Source of the DNA: Candidatus Kapaibacterium sp.
GTDB taxonomy: Bacteria > Bacteroidota > Ignavibacteria > Kapaibacteriales > Kapaibacteriaceae
Length of the DNA: 64,000 nt
Assembly (NCBI GenBank): GCA_022842685.1
Contig: JALHPC010000002.1
Location: forward strand, 1 to 64,000
Direction: 5' to 3'
The translations under genes were made by a program, and so were the position numbers. Position 1 is the stretch's first letter. Each line of letters begins with the position of its first letter. Positions 16,182 to 26,325 of the stretch are shown one piece after another. The notes beneath the pieces are model-generated. The model searched no databases and was not told where the DNA came from. It was given only the letters and a program-made list of their open reading frames with translations.

Positions 16182-18203
16182 ATGCAGTTACTGATCATCG
16201 TCGCGATGATTGCCTTAAGCAGCGTGGCTGGCCTAGCGCAAGACACATTGCGAATCGTTCGACCCAATGGCGGTGAGATTTTCTACACGAATCGTGATAC
16301 ATCCTTAAGTGTCGTGTGGTCGGGCATTGCTGATACAACGGCTGTCCGCCTCGAGATAAGTTCGAATAACGGACGGTCGTGGAGTCTTCTTGCTGATTCA
16401 GCCCGCGGTCTATCGTTCGACGTTCGCATTGCCGATCTTCCACTGGCTGCAGGGTACCGCGTTCGTGTACTGCAGATTCGTCCGCCCGAACAAGCCGACA
16501 ACATCGTTTACCGACAACATCGCGGCCCTGTTGTTGATGCCGTATGGGCGCCGCAGGACGGTGCTGTTGCTAGTCTTGGCACCTCTGGCCGGATATGGGG
16601 TCCCACCACCGACACCACCCAACACAACCTTCCTGGACTTGGCGCAGGAATGAACATAGAATGGAGCAGCGACTCAACCCGAATTGCTGTGGTTACCGAA
16701 GACTCGCTGCTGCGCATTTATGGGAGTGATGGTGTTCTCCTTGATACCCTGCGATTTCCAGCTCTTGTTCTCGAAGCTCGTTTCCATCCATCTTCACCGC
16801 TTGTGGCAGTGGCTACCGATGACAATCGCCTTCGCGTTGTCGACCTTGGTACCCGTCAAGTAACGGCATCGTTCAACCACCCACAGCGCATTAATCGGCT
16901 GCGGTTTAGCTTCGACGGACAGCAGATTGCAACCGCTTGTGACGATGGAAACGTCCGCGTGGTTAGCCCCGCCGGAGGCCTACCACGCTTGCTGCGAGGG
17001 CACGACCTATCCGGTGTTACCGATATCAAGTTCTCACACAACGGCCGCCTGCTTGCATCGGTTGGTGGCGACGCATCCGTCCGCATATTCGACGTGCAAA
17101 CCACACAGTCGTTAGCGCGATTTAGCGACGCTCTCGAAGGTGTGCGTTGTATCGCTTGGAGCCCGCTTGACACAATGCTCGCCATTGGTTTAAGCGACAA
17201 GAGCTTCGCTCTATTCGATGTTCGCACGGCCACCACCATCTCTGTTAGCCGAGAGCCTCACACTCGGACGATTCGAGACATCGACTTCAGTCCAGATGGC
17301 ACGATGCTTGCCACTGCTTCCGACGACGGCTTCGCCATTGTTACAAACCTCAGCGACGGAAGTCGCAGACTACTCCAGCATCAGTCGCGTGTGAACCGCT
17401 GTGTATGGAGCAGCGACGGCACCCGACTCCTAACAGCCAGCAACGACGGCACTGCGCGTATTTGGCGCCTGAGTGAAATCATCCTGCAAAGCGATGAATC
17501 CGACGCCACCTTCTCAATCTCTCCGCCTCCTCCTGCTTCCCTTGTGCTTCGCTCGACAGGGGGCACCGTTGTCATAGGCGATACCATCGAGATGCGTCTG
17601 CTGCTCGAGCAACCCCGCAACTTGGCCTTGGCCGATATCGACAGTATTGCCATTGCGTTCAGTTTGAATTGGACGGTGCTAGACGTTGTCAACACACAAG
17701 GACTTACCGCAGGTGCACGCCAAGGAAATCGCCAGGTGTTTGTTCTGCAAACGCAAGCGCTTCCAACAGCCGAAGCTATCCTAGGCAGCGTTCGCTTTCG
17801 CGCCACGCTTGGGTCTGACACGTTAGCCGCTGTCCAATTCGACACCGTTCGCCTGATCGGTCCTGGCCCAGGTGCTGCGTTGTCGACCGTAGCCGAACCT
17901 ATCACGATTACGGGGCAATGCAGGGCCGTCGATGGGACGCGCTTATATCTGCCAACAGGGCAGGCACAGCTCATTGCACGCCTTGATGCCGGCACGCTTG
18001 GCGGCACGTTAACGATTGGCGAGGCGGGCGTTCATACGATTCGGGCTTTTGAAACTGATGGCCGCGCTCTGGGTGCATGTACAGTTGATGGCGACGTACC
18101 AGGCTCTGTGATTCCATGGAATCTACCGGCCTCTGCTCCAGCAGTCTACGTGCGCGTTGACACACCAACAGCAGGATTCACCATGTTTGTTGTACGCCAA
18201 TGA
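16182..18203 (+). CDS. Exported WD40-repeat protein with cohesin-like domain
   Basis: 673 residues from the ATG at 16182; the open frame further upstream overlaps dnaB and is not coding. The signal peptide ends near VAGLAQ. Residues 20-95 look Ig-like (VRPNGGEIF ... VVWSG). Residues 105-430 hold about seven WD40 blades, for example HDLSGVTDIKFSHNGRLLAS and HTRTIRDIDFSPDGTMLAT. A region resembling a cohesin-type beta-sandwich (about 450-560) and a C-terminal beta domain ending FTMFVVRQ follow. The last part may be a T9SS sorting domain, but the pattern is weak. Its stop overlaps the next start by four bases (ATGA), so both are likely translated together on one mRNA. Confidence 0.8.
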   Translation: MQLLIIVAMIALSSVAGLAQDTLRIVRPNGGEIFYTNRDTSLSVVWSGIADTTAVRLEISSNNGRSWSLLADSARGLSFDVRIADLPLAAGYRVRVLQIRPPEQADNIVYRQHRGPVVDAVWAPQDGAVASLGTSGRIWGPTTDTTQHNLPGLGAGMNIEWSSDSTRIAVVTEDSLLRIYGSDGVLLDTLRFPALVLEARFHPSSPLVAVATDDNRLRVVDLGTRQVTASFNHPQRINRLRFSFDGQQIATACDDGNVRVVSPAGGLPRLLRGHDLSGVTDIKFSHNGRLLASVGGDASVRIFDVQTTQSLARFSDALEGVRCIAWSPLDTMLAIGLSDKSFALFDVRTATTISVSREPHTRTIRDIDFSPDGTMLATASDDGFAIVTNLSDGSRRLLQHQSRVNRCVWSSDGTRLLTASNDGTARIWRLSEIILQSDESDATFSISPPPPASLVLRSTGGTVVIGDTIEMRLLLEQPRNLALADIDSIAIAFSLNWTVLDVVNTQGLTAGARQGNRQVFVLQTQALPTAEAILGSVRFRATLGSDTLAAVQFDTVRLIGPGPGAALSTVAEPITITGQCRAVDGTRLYLPTGQAQLIARLDAGTLGGTLTIGEAGVHTIRAFETDGRALGACTVDGDVPGSVIPWNLPASAPAVYVRVDTPTAGFTMFVVRQ

Positions 18204-20317
18204 AGCACGGTATTTTTCTGATGATGCTGGCCTTTGTGTGCGGCATTCCGGTGCGTGCACAACAAGACACACTCTTTCCCGAAGACGTCTGGCTTACCCA
18301 GATTGGATTGAGTCTTTACGGATCAAGTATTACACATGCTGGGGCGTTCACTCTGCCTCAGGCGCCTACATGCTGCACGGCCTATGGCCAAGGTGGCTCG
18401 ATTGGTTTGGCTTATGGCCTATCGATTCGGCAGGAGATAACCAAGCATGTTCGTTTGGTGGTTCGCGGTATGCTTGTGCCTTGGTCGGCCTCTTTTTCGA
18501 CGACAGAGAACCTCTTGCTTTCGGGACAAGTAAACGGCACCAGCCGCCACGAACTCGACGTCAGTCTTTCGGCACTCACTGGCGAAGCACTCGTAGACAT
18601 TCGTTTGCCGGGTAACGTGCGCGTCATGGGGGGAGTGTGGGCCGGTCAGTATACCGACCCAACGTTCAGCCAACGCGAAGTGTTGGTAACGCCATCGGGA
18701 GGTACCTTTGAGAACCTACGTCGAGTGCGTGGTGAAACGTCGAACGCTGCATTGGTCGGAACGCCATCGATGCCCCTTGGCCTAAGTATCGGTGGTGGGT
18801 GGGACTGGCATCTTACGGAGAACCACTCGTGGACGGTTACGCCAGAAGTCCTCTTTATGCGCCCTTTCGACGCAGTAGTCGAGGGGTTAGATTGGAATGT
18901 CTCGCAGCTACGTGCCGGAGTTACGCTTACGTACGCCCTGAACGCCCCTAAGCCGCCGCTACCGGTGCTGTTTCGTCGCGAGCTGACAGTTGACACCGTG
19001 GTGGTGACCCTAGCGGCTGACGCATCTGAGCGATATAGTGAGGGACCAGAGCGTGTTAAGACGGACACGATTCGAACGTCTGACGACATTACGATTTTGG
19101 ATCGCGTAGCACGAACCGACACCGTCTTTACGCCCGAGCGACCGTCGATTACGGCAGCAATCAGCGTAAAGGCCATCGAAGACGGAAAGACGTCCGACGT
19201 GTTTGGAATTCGCGTTTCGACGCAATTCGTCACCGAGGCGCTTCCTGTTCTGCCAGTTGTCTTTTTCGATGGCCGCGCGGCCCAACTGTCCTCGCGGTAT
19301 CGCCGGATCTCAGGTCCTGCCGAGTTCTCGTTCGACCGCATACCGCCTCGAACGACCGATGTTCACCGAGAAGTGATGAATATTCTTGGGCAGCGGCTGC
19401 GTACGAGGGCCACTTCGCGCATTCGGCTCGTGGGTACTATCGATCCTACGACAGAGGCAGGGGAGTGCGACTTAGCGCGCCGCCGTGCCGAAGCGGTGCG
19501 TGACTACTTGGTGAATACGTGGGGAATTGACGCATCACGGGTTGAGGCCACGACGACAACAACGTGTGTGCCCGAGCGCGTAACGCGACAACAAAGCGAA
19601 GACGGATATTCAGAGAATCGTCGAGTCGAGATTGTAACTGATGATCTGGAGTTGCTTGCTCCTGTTGGTCGCAAACGATTTAACGAAACACGCGGTATCA
19701 CGCCGCCGAGATTGCAGTTCGACCCGTCGGGTAGTAGTCGCAGATTTGTCGAGGGGTGGAGACTAGCAGTTCGTACAGGAACAACAGAGTTGTTTGCCGA
19801 CAGTGGGGCAGGAACACCCAGTAGCATCGTACGGGAGCTTAGTGCCGTACAGGCCGAACAAATGGCATCGGGCATCCCGGTATCAGTAGAACTCACGCTC
19901 TTTGGTATTCGCGGAGTTACAGAGCGTGCTGTGGCAACTATTCCCGTTAACAAGGACACAGTTGCTACCGAGTATGAGCGGCTAACGCTTACACTCTTCG
20001 ACGTTGCAAGCGACAAGGTGGGGCCCGTGGCCGAAGCACAGATTCGCTCGTTTGTGAATACCGTACCTGCTGGCTCGACCGTTCGTGTTCGAGGCTTTGC
20101 CGACCTATTGGGAAATGCGAAGTTCAACCAGGAGCTGTCACTCAAGCGTGCGAATGCCGTGTGCAGTGTACTGAAGAACACAATGCAGCGGCGCGTAACT
20201 CTACGGTGCGACGAAGTCTCGGCGGGCTATCCGCCCGGTATCGAATCGTACACGACTCCGGAAGAGCGGTTCCTTAGTCGGACGGTGCAGATTGAGGTTC
20301 AGCGAGCAAGGCCTTAA
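18200..20317 (+). CDS. Outer-membrane protein with two OmpA-like domains
   Basis: 705 residues with a signal peptide ending VRAQQ. Residues 25-250 look like a small outer-membrane barrel (repeated strands such as GLSLYGSS, GSIGLAYGLS). Two OmpA/MotB peptidoglycan-binding domains follow. The first (about 370-495) has IRLVGTIDPTTEAGECDLAR, RRAEAVRDYL and ENRRVEI. The second (about 590-705) has RVRGFADLLGNAKFNQELSL, KRANAVCSVL and SRTVQIEV. It should tie the outer membrane to peptidoglycan. It is coupled to the upstream WD40 gene, a pairing that recalls envelope-stress or T9SS accessory proteins. Its end overlaps the convergent CDF gene by 44 bases. Confidence 0.85.
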   Translation: MKHGIFLMMLAFVCGIPVRAQQDTLFPEDVWLTQIGLSLYGSSITHAGAFTLPQAPTCCTAYGQGGSIGLAYGLSIRQEITKHVRLVVRGMLVPWSASFSTTENLLLSGQVNGTSRHELDVSLSALTGEALVDIRLPGNVRVMGGVWAGQYTDPTFSQREVLVTPSGGTFENLRRVRGETSNAALVGTPSMPLGLSIGGGWDWHLTENHSWTVTPEVLFMRPFDAVVEGLDWNVSQLRAGVTLTYALNAPKPPLPVLFRRELTVDTVVVTLAADASERYSEGPERVKTDTIRTSDDITILDRVARTDTVFTPERPSITAAISVKAIEDGKTSDVFGIRVSTQFVTEALPVLPVVFFDGRAAQLSSRYRRISGPAEFSFDRIPPRTTDVHREVMNILGQRLRTRATSRIRLVGTIDPTTEAGECDLARRRAEAVRDYLVNTWGIDASRVEATTTTTCVPERVTRQQSEDGYSENRRVEIVTDDLELLAPVGRKRFNETRGITPPRLQFDPSGSSRRFVEGWRLAVRTGTTELFADSGAGTPSSIVRELSAVQAEQMASGIPVSVELTLFGIRGVTERAVATIPVNKDTVATEYERLTLTLFDVASDKVGPVAEAQIRSFVNTVPAGSTVRVRGFADLLGNAKFNQELSLKRANAVCSVLKNTMQRRVTLRCDEVSAGYPPGIESYTTPEERFLSRTVQIEVQRARP

Positions 20318-21281
20318 CTGGGCAGTTCGTACCGCCGGCATGATTACATGCCCCATCGCACGGTGTTACGTAGACGCGCGGAATTGCCGTGGGGAATCGC
20401 TCGTGTAGTTTGTCGATCATCCCACGTTCAAGAACGTATAGCTGCGACAGTGTGTAATCGTACGGCATTACAAGGTCGATTTCGATAAAGATGTCCTTGC
20501 CCGACTGGCGGGTGTGAACGCTCTTGAATGCGCACATCCGCGCCGTATTCTCCGAGATAACAGCAAGGATCTCGTATTGCATTTCGTCGGGTAGCGTGCG
20601 GTCGAGAAGTTGCTGAAGAGCATCACGGCCATGCCGCAGAGGCACGCGAAGCGTAATGGCTACAAGGGCCAGCGACGCAAGAACCTCGACAGCGAGTGCA
20701 ATCTCTTCGAGCTCGAACCAAAGTAGCACGCCTACGAGGCAGACTTCTGCGATAACACCAAGCTCAACAAAGCTATCAACGCGCCATAACTCGGCATCGT
20801 AGCGAAGCATGGGCATGTGAAAGCGGTCAGAGTAGCGCTTAAGGAGCCGACTCATACCGCGCATCGTAACAAAGCCAAGTGTGCTCCACACGATCAGCAA
20901 TGCTGTGTTGCCAGAGCTGTCGAACCGTGTGGAAAGACCAAAGGCCTCGGCAATGGTAAAGATCCCCAGTACTACCAGCAGGTTAGCACTAACCAAGATG
21001 GCTAGACTCTCGTATTTGCCGTAGCCGTAGTTAAACGTCACGTCGGCAGATCGGGAGCTCCGCTGAACCGCTGTTAGAAACAGCAACGAATTGCCAATGT
21101 CGATAAGCGAAATGTAGCCGTTGGTTTGAACCAAAAGAGACTGCTCGACGGCGCCGATGATGATACTTCCAATAGCGAGTACGACGCAGGCAATCAGACT
21201 TAACGTCGAGGCATATTCTGGACGATTACGCCGCAGGAGTGGGCGTAGGCGTAGGCGCAAATCGGTGAGCCGCCACATCAT
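20274..21281 (-). CDS. Cation diffusion facilitator (CDF) family protein with altered metal site
   Basis: 335 residues. The N-terminal part has six TM segments, and the C-terminal ~90 residues form the cytoplasmic ferredoxin-like domain ([16 protein letters not shown]). CDF proteins export Zn2+, Mn2+ or Fe2+ in exchange for protons. The transport site (two acidic residues in TM2, His and Asp in TM5) seems half lost: TM2 reads [10 protein letters not shown] with one of two Asp, and TM5 reads [11 protein letters not shown] with no His at the usual place. A cysteine-rich tail ([13 protein letters not shown]) is unusual. It overlaps the upstream epimerase-like gene by four bases (ATGA) and is translationally coupled to it. 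Confidence 0.8.
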   Translation of the reverse strand: MMWRLTDLRLRLRPLLRRNRPEYASTLSLIACVVLAIGSIIIGAVEQSLLVQTNGYISLIDIGNSLLFLTAVQRSSRSADVTFNYGYGKYESLAILVSANLLVVLGIFTIAEAFGLSTRFDSSGNTALLIVWSTLGFVTMRGMSRLLKRYSDRFHMPMLRYDAELWRVDSFVELGVIAEVCLVGVLLWFELEEIALAVEVLASLALVAITLRVPLRHGRDALQQLLDRTLPDEMQYEILAVISENTARMCAFKSVHTRQSGKDIFIEIDLVMPYDYTLSQLYVLERGMIDKLHERFPTAIPRVYVTPCDGACNHAGGTNCPVKALLAEPQSAPSD

Positions 21282-22225
21282 GACGTTGGAAGGGCGACCT
21301 TTGTCTTGAAGTACTCTAATGTACGAAGCAGTCCCTCGGAACGGGCGACACGTGGCTCCCAGCCAAGCTGTTGTCGGGCGATGGTGATGTCGGGCTGGCG
21401 GACCTTTGGATCGTCCTGCGGCAAATCGCGATGAACGATGCGACTTGACGAGTGGGTAACCGCAATCACTTCGCGTGCGAGGTCGAGCATCGTTACTTCA
21501 TCGGGATTGCCAATGTTAACCGGTGTTACGATCGAGCTATGGAGTAAGCGATAGATGCCATCCACGAGGTCGTCGACGTAGCACACGGATCGTGTTTGAC
21601 TGCCATCGCCAAACACCGTCACGTCTTCGCCGCGAAGCGCTTGGCTCATGAACGCAGGAATGGCTCTGCCGTCTTCGACGCGCATGCGCGGGCCATAGGT
21701 GTTGAAAATGCGCACGATTCGAGTGTCGGTGCCATGATACCGGTGGTAGGCCATCGTGATAGCTTCGGCAAAACGTTTGGCTTCGTCGTACACGCCACGA
21801 ATGCCAACGGGATTAACGTTGCCCCAATATTCCTCGCGCTGCGGATGGATGAGGGGGTCGCCATAGACTTCGCTTGTACTGGCAAGCAGGAATCGTGCGC
21901 CCTTAGCTTTTGCCAGTCCAAGAGCTTTGTGCGTTCCTAGGGAACCCACCTTGAGCGTTTGAATGGGATAGCGTAGGTAGTCGATGGGCGATGCCGGCGA
22001 AGCGAAATGCAAGATGGCATCGAGCGCCCCTTGCACATGCATATAGTTGGTAACGTCATACTGGATGAGCTGAAATCGCTCAAGGCCGATAAGGTGTTCG
22101 ACGTTGGCAGGGGTGCCGGTGATGAAGTTGTCCATACAGACAACATTCCAGCCTTCGGCAATGAATCGGTCGCACAGATGCGAGCCAAGAAATCCAGCGC
22201 CGCCGGTAATGAGTACTCGTTGCAT
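21278..22225 (-). CDS. UDP-glucuronate decarboxylase-like NAD-dependent epimerase/dehydratase
   Basis: 315 residues from the ATG at 22225. It is an extended short-chain dehydrogenase: [16 protein letters not shown] binds [13 protein letters not shown] supplies the catalytic Thr/Ser, and YDEAKR supplies the YxxxK pair. [19 protein letters not shown] and [17 protein letters not shown] match UDP-xylose synthases (UXS), which convert UDP-glucuronate to UDP-xylose. A related 4,6-dehydratase or epimerase cannot be excluded. The product would feed surface polysaccharide. A TATCTTTG box lies three bases before the ATG, so this is a candidate leaderless gene. Confidence 0.88.
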   Translation of the reverse strand: MQRVLITGGAGFLGSHLCDRFIAEGWNVVCMDNFITGTPANVEHLIGLERFQLIQYDVTNYMHVQGALDAILHFASPASPIDYLRYPIQTLKVGSLGTHKALGLAKAKGARFLLASTSEVYGDPLIHPQREEYWGNVNPVGIRGVYDEAKRFAEAITMAYHRYHGTDTRIVRIFNTYGPRMRVEDGRAIPAFMSQALRGEDVTVFGDGSQTRSVCYVDDLVDGIYRLLHSSIVTPVNIGNPDEVTMLDLAREVIAVTHSSSRIVHRDLPQDDPKVRQPDITIARQQLGWEPRVARSEGLLRTLEYFKTKVALPTS

Positions 22226-22228
22226 GCG

Positions 22229-22236
22229 CAAAGATA
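22229..22236 (-). promoter_or_regulatory. -7 box (TATCTTTG) three bases before the UXS-like gene
   Basis: Read on the minus strand, TATCTTTG is followed by CGC and then ATG. It matches TAnnTTTG exactly. No clear TTG lies 18-22 bases upstream. Confidence 0.5.
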
Positions 22237-22252
22237 CGGGCTCCGCGTTGGG

Positions 22253-25200
22253 CTAGCGTTGGACGATATGCACACGAACTGTGGCGCCGCTACCGTCGAG
22301 CATGTGAACAAGGTAGGTAGCCGGTGGTAATGCCTGCAGTGTAGCACGGACGTGACTAGCTTCAACAGACGTTATCAACCGACCTTGAATGTCGAGGATT
22401 GTTGCTTTGTGAACCGATGTTGTCTCGATTTCATCCGGCCGCACCCCAACCGTTCCGCCGGTGGTAAACTCGCCCACGCTACTCCACTCGCCTTCGCCAG
22501 CACGGTTCGTAGCACGCACCCTCCACCGATACGTTGTTTGTGGCTTTAACGCCGGCAGCACCGTTAGCGCAGAGTCAGTTCGTGTTCGTTCGTAAGGGGC
22601 ATCGAACACACCGAGCGAGTCCAGTTGAAAGATGTACTGCTCGGCCGTAGCTAACCGTCGAACAGTAAGTATTGGGCGTAGCGGTAGTCCCGTGGCGCCG
22701 TCTGCAGGAAGCAGGCGGTCTGGCGCCGGCGGCGCACCATACGTGGTGAACCGAATGGTTGTCCATGCCCCTCGCATGGGAATGCCCACAAGGTAAGGCC
22801 TGATGCGAAGTACGTAATCGGTGCTTGCCTGCAGGCCAACAATGCTGTCCCGAAGACCCGTAAGAACTGGTGCACTATAGAGGATGCTGGTAGTGTCTGC
22901 CGCCGTGGTAAGATGAAGTTCGTAGGATACCTGTTGCGTTAGCAACGCCTCGGATGGACGTGCAGCCTGCCACTGTGCTTCGAAGACCATTGGCACACCA
23001 GTGTCACCGTCCTTCGGATACGTTACCTGCCAGGCATCAAACAATGGTGCACCGATGATGGCCAGACGCGGCGACGTCCATCGTGTGGTGTCGTCGGCAT
23101 TGCAAAGCCGCCAATAGGCGCTGCCTGCTTGCATTGGCAGAGTAATCGTGGCTGTGGCTTCCGTATAGGGTCCATACCGCTGAACATTGCTGCGAAACAA
23201 CGCGTCCGACGAAACCTCGAGCATCACGGCGGCTCCACTCGTGCGCCACGTAAACGTTGCTTGCTGCGGCACGCCCACGGCCCCATGAAGTGGCGTTAGG
23301 GCCGAAGGAAGATGCACGGCAGCACGCGAAGCGTTCGCGCCGCGCATTAGCAGCCAGGTGGCCCCTGCCTGCATGGGTTGGCGCCATGCCGTTGCTGTGC
23401 CGTCTGGCCAGCGCACGTGAACGCTGTCCACGCGGTCGCTCGAACCAATGCCAATGTGCAGGTCGCGTGTCATCTGCGACGCACGGCCTCCGCTTACGGT
23501 GCCGGGTAGCCATCTGCGGTAGCGAGTGCCACCAGCCCAGGTCGTTAGCCGTGCCCCGTAGGCATGGCGAATTGCCGTCGTGTCGTGAATGCGGAAGATA
23601 ATGCCTTGTCCTTCCGTGGAAACATCGTTACGGTAGAGCTTTGTATGCTCGGTGCCCGAGGCACAAACGAGGTCCAGGTCACCATCGCCGTCTAGATCGG
23701 CGCGGGCGGCCGTCCACGGCCCGTGATGATCGATGTTCCAGTGCCATGTCCGGTCCGTCATCGTACCACCAACGTTCTTATACATGCGTGCTCGCCGCAG
23801 TGCGCCAGCCCCGCGTTGCTCGTAGGCGATTTGTCCATGCCAAAGATCTTGCAGGCCGTCTTGGTCGAAATCGCCAAAGCACATACCGGCATTCATCTCA
23901 AAGAAGTTCACGCCGCCGCTCGAGGCAGTACGTGGCGCAAAGCGACCTTCTGCCGTGCCGTCATGTATCCAGATAAGCGACGGATTGGAGTATCGCGCAC
24001 GCGAGTCGGGATGGCCAAGGTTTCCCACGGCGAGGTCTTGGTCGCCGTCGTTGTCAACGTCTGCCCAGTCGCTGCCCATGCCGTGACCAAAGTAGTTGGG
24101 GACGTCTGTAGCCATGCCCTGCACGCCGGTAGCAACGGATACATCGGTAAACGTTCCGTCGCCATTGTTGCGGTACAGTCTGTCGGGCGCTAGTCGATAG
24201 GTGGCCACGAAGATGTCCACCAAGCCATCGTCGTTGTAATCGCCAATACTGGCTCCCCATGTATCAAAATGGGGCGCCGGTTCACCTGCGGCGATGCCTG
24301 ATGCCGCGGTTACGTCTTCGAAGGTGCCGTTGGCACGCTGACGGAAGAGCTTGTCTTGGAAATACACTTCTTGGCCTGACTGCTCGGTGCGGCCGTTGGC
24401 GATAAATAGGTCTAGGCGACCGTCGCGGTTATAGTCGAACCACAGTGGCGTCACCGTTGGGGCGTTGTTCACGATGCCCGTGGCAGCAGTGATGTCGGTA
24501 AACGTAAGGTCGCCATTGTTCCGCCAGACCTTGTCGTTGCCGAATCCGTTGACGGCAAAGCAATCGACGTCGCCGTCATTGTCGACATCGGCCCACACCG
24601 TGGCCGACCCATTGATGGGCGAGGCAAGCGCCTCGAAACGCAGTGCCCCTTTGTTGATAAAGATTCGGGAGCCGAGCACGACGTCATCGAGGCCGTCGTT
24701 GTTGATGTCGACGGTTGCAACGTTATCGGTTTTGATAGGCGCGCTGTTATGAGAGAGCTCCGACGGTAGCGTAACATCAACAAAGCCGGGGAGTGGGCGA
24801 GGCAGAGCGAGGGGTTCAACAACGAGGCGAACCATGTAGTCGCCGCTAGCCCGGTAAAAGATGCCGGGGATATTAAAGAAGTTGGGGTTGGGCGAAACCG
24901 GGTCGAAATAGAACGATCGGATATCGCCTTGGGCGGCATCCATACCCCAGTAAGGACCGTTGGGGCGAACAAGGTGTTGGACAACGATGCGGTCGAAGCC
25001 GCCGAGCACAATATTGCGAGAGCGAAGGTCGACGACGCGCCATCCTGGGGCCTCCACAGACAACGTCTCGGCGGCAATGGTGTTGTACGGTAGGCAGTAC
25101 TGCGTTGGTGGGATGGCGCCTTCGGCGGCGTCGCCAGTTAGATAGACGACATCGCTGCCACTACCGGTGCCGTAGAAGATGTGGAACTCGAGAATACGGC

Positions 25201-25354
25201 ATGGTCCTCCAGGGTCGAGGATGACAGATTCTTCCCAGTTTGACCGCGACTGATTGGTGGTTCGCATCGTCCCATCGTCGAGGCGAAGGGTGTCGACAGC
25301 GCTTTGCAGAGGCGCCGTTGCGAGCACAAAGAGGAGAAGTGCAACGAGGGGCAT
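22253..25354 (-). CDS. Secreted FG-GAP/ASPIC-UnbV protein with T9SS sorting domain
   Basis: 1033 residues. A signal peptide (about 1-18) comes first. Residues 200-580 carry at least seven Ca2+-binding FG-GAP/VCBS motifs, such as DINNDGLDDV, DVDNDGDVDC, DYNRDGRLDL, DYNDDGLVDI, DVDNDGDQDL, DFDQDGLQDL and DLDGDGDLDL, typical of an extracellular beta-propeller. An ASPIC/UnbV domain follows (YGARLTTWAGG ... VHVRWPDGTA), then about three Fn3/Ig-like repeats (YELHLTTAADT, TTYRWRVRATNRAGEGEWS). The last 65 residues (ATILDIQGRLI ... LPPATYLVHML) fit a type A T9SS sorting domain. It probably lies on the cell surface. A TTGGAGG ribosome site precedes the ATG, and the lipoprotein gene lies 23 bases upstream. 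Confidence 0.9.
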   Translation of the reverse strand: MPLVALLLFVLATAPLQSAVDTLRLDDGTMRTTNQSRSNWEESVILDPGGPCRILEFHIFYGTGSGSDVVYLTGDAAEGAIPPTQYCLPYNTIAAETLSVEAPGWRVVDLRSRNIVLGGFDRIVVQHLVRPNGPYWGMDAAQGDIRSFYFDPVSPNPNFFNIPGIFYRASGDYMVRLVVEPLALPRPLPGFVDVTLPSELSHNSAPIKTDNVATVDINNDGLDDVVLGSRIFINKGALRFEALASPINGSATVWADVDNDGDVDCFAVNGFGNDKVWRNNGDLTFTDITAATGIVNNAPTVTPLWFDYNRDGRLDLFIANGRTEQSGQEVYFQDKLFRQRANGTFEDVTAASGIAAGEPAPHFDTWGASIGDYNDDGLVDIFVATYRLAPDRLYRNNGDGTFTDVSVATGVQGMATDVPNYFGHGMGSDWADVDNDGDQDLAVGNLGHPDSRARYSNPSLIWIHDGTAEGRFAPRTASSGGVNFFEMNAGMCFGDFDQDGLQDLWHGQIAYEQRGAGALRRARMYKNVGGTMTDRTWHWNIDHHGPWTAARADLDGDGDLDLVCASGTEHTKLYRNDVSTEGQGIIFRIHDTTAIRHAYGARLTTWAGGTRYRRWLPGTVSGGRASQMTRDLHIGIGSSDRVDSVHVRWPDGTATAWRQPMQAGATWLLMRGANASRAAVHLPSALTPLHGAVGVPQQATFTWRTSGAAVMLEVSSDALFRSNVQRYGPYTEATATITLPMQAGSAYWRLCNADDTTRWTSPRLAIIGAPLFDAWQVTYPKDGDTGVPMVFEAQWQAARPSEALLTQQVSYELHLTTAADTTSILYSAPVLTGLRDSIVGLQASTDYVLRIRPYLVGIPMRGAWTTIRFTTYGAPPAPDRLLPADGATGLPLRPILTVRRLATAEQYIFQLDSLGVFDAPYERTRTDSALTVLPALKPQTTYRWRVRATNRAGEGEWSSVGEFTTGGTVGVRPDEIETTSVHKATILDIQGRLITSVEASHVRATLQALPPATYLVHMLDGSGATVRVHIVQR

Positions 25355-25377
25355 CGTGAACCTCCAAGGGTGGGGTG

Positions 25378-25869
25378 TTACTTCGAGATTGTCAGGTTGA
25401 AGGTGCCGTTGGTTACGGTCTTCTGGATTCGTGCAGAATTGGAAGCGGTGAACGAGAACGTACCTGCGACCTTGCTGGCCGTGAGTTCGGTCAGGTTGAT
25501 CGATCCTGTTCCATCGACCATTGACGTGACGTAGGTTTGCGAGGCCTCGGGAGCAAGGGTAACCGTTGCTACATTCGGGTTTGTGAGTCCGCCAAGTGGG
25601 TACGTTCCAGTTGCCTCGGCGCCAATGATGCGCAATTGGATTTGACGTCCGCGACTATCACTACCGGCAATTGCGAGGACTCCGCCTGTATGGACAGCCG
25701 ACGTTGCCACGCTAGCTGTGAACGACGTGCCGTCCACGGTAGCGCTTACGGTGCCAGTTGGCGTGTCGGACGGTGAAGAGGAGTTGCTACATGCCGCCAG
25801 GGTAAGGCAAATGGTAGCGCACAGGGCGACGATGCGAATAGAGCGTTGAAGAACAGTGGATAGAATCAT
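25378..25869 (-). CDS. Small lipoprotein, DUF6252-like
   Basis: 163 residues with a lipobox (LTLAACSNSSS, Cys at about 27). The mature part is a Ser/Thr-rich beta-sheet protein; the pattern FTASNSARIQKTVTNGTFNLT near the end is like the DUF6252 family of Bacteroidota lipoproteins. Function is not known. It sits between a small membrane-protein gene (7-base gap) and the FG-GAP gene (23-base gap), so all three are likely one operon. Confidence 0.75.
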   Translation of the reverse strand: MILSTVLQRSIRIVALCATICLTLAACSNSSSPSDTPTGTVSATVDGTSFTASVATSAVHTGGVLAIAGSDSRGRQIQLRIIGAEATGTYPLGGLTNPNVATVTLAPEASQTYVTSMVDGTGSINLTELTASKVAGTFSFTASNSARIQKTVTNGTFNLTISK

Positions 25870-25876
25870 GATACGT

Positions 25877-26305
25877 TTAATCTAGGAGTACGGTGATGCC
25901 ATTAATGTACTGGATACCAACAAGAACAAGGGCGGCTGCAAGGGCAAGCCACATGCCGAGCGACAAGATATGGACTGAACCATCGAACCAGGGGATGACT
26001 GCGAACGAACGGCGGGAGGTGCGAACATCGTCGGCGGTCACATCTACTGGGGCACAGCCCCTCGTATTCGCGGCGTTAATGACTAAGGTTAGACGTCGAG
26101 ATTCCCGCAGGTAGTCGATGCCCCATACTGATAGCAGAATGAAGTAGATGATCGACTGACCGCTCCGAAACGCAGCATGCTCTTCGGCAGGCATGGCATA
26201 GAGCAGGAACCAAAACATGCCAGCGAGTGCAAATGCCAGTCGAAGAAGACGTCCGTACTGAGTACGCTGCGGAACGTAGAGTTCGTAGAGTGTTGAATGA
26301 AGCAT
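25877..26305 (-). CDS. Hypothetical small integral membrane protein
   Basis: 142 residues with three or four TM helices: about 22-40 (LLRLAFALAGMFWFLLYAM), 50-66 (IIYFILLSVWGIDYL) and 112-140 (LSLGMWLALAAALVLVGIQY). The middle is a hydrophilic segment of about 45 residues. No family is recognised. It is the first gene of a likely three-gene minus-strand operon that leads to the secreted FG-GAP protein. The rpsP terminator separates it from rpsP. Confidence 0.65.
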   Translation of the reverse strand: MLHSTLYELYVPQRTQYGRLLRLAFALAGMFWFLLYAMPAEEHAAFRSGQSIIYFILLSVWGIDYLRESRRLTLVINAANTRGCAPVDVTADDVRTSRRSFAVIPWFDGSVHILSLGMWLALAAALVLVGIQYINGITVLLD

Positions 26306-26325
26306 AGGTTATAATCGATAATACA

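Noticed and set aside
19010..19285. Antisense open frames in the OmpA gene and many similar overlapping frames in GC-rich genes
   Set aside because: Shadow frames of genes with clear domain evidence.
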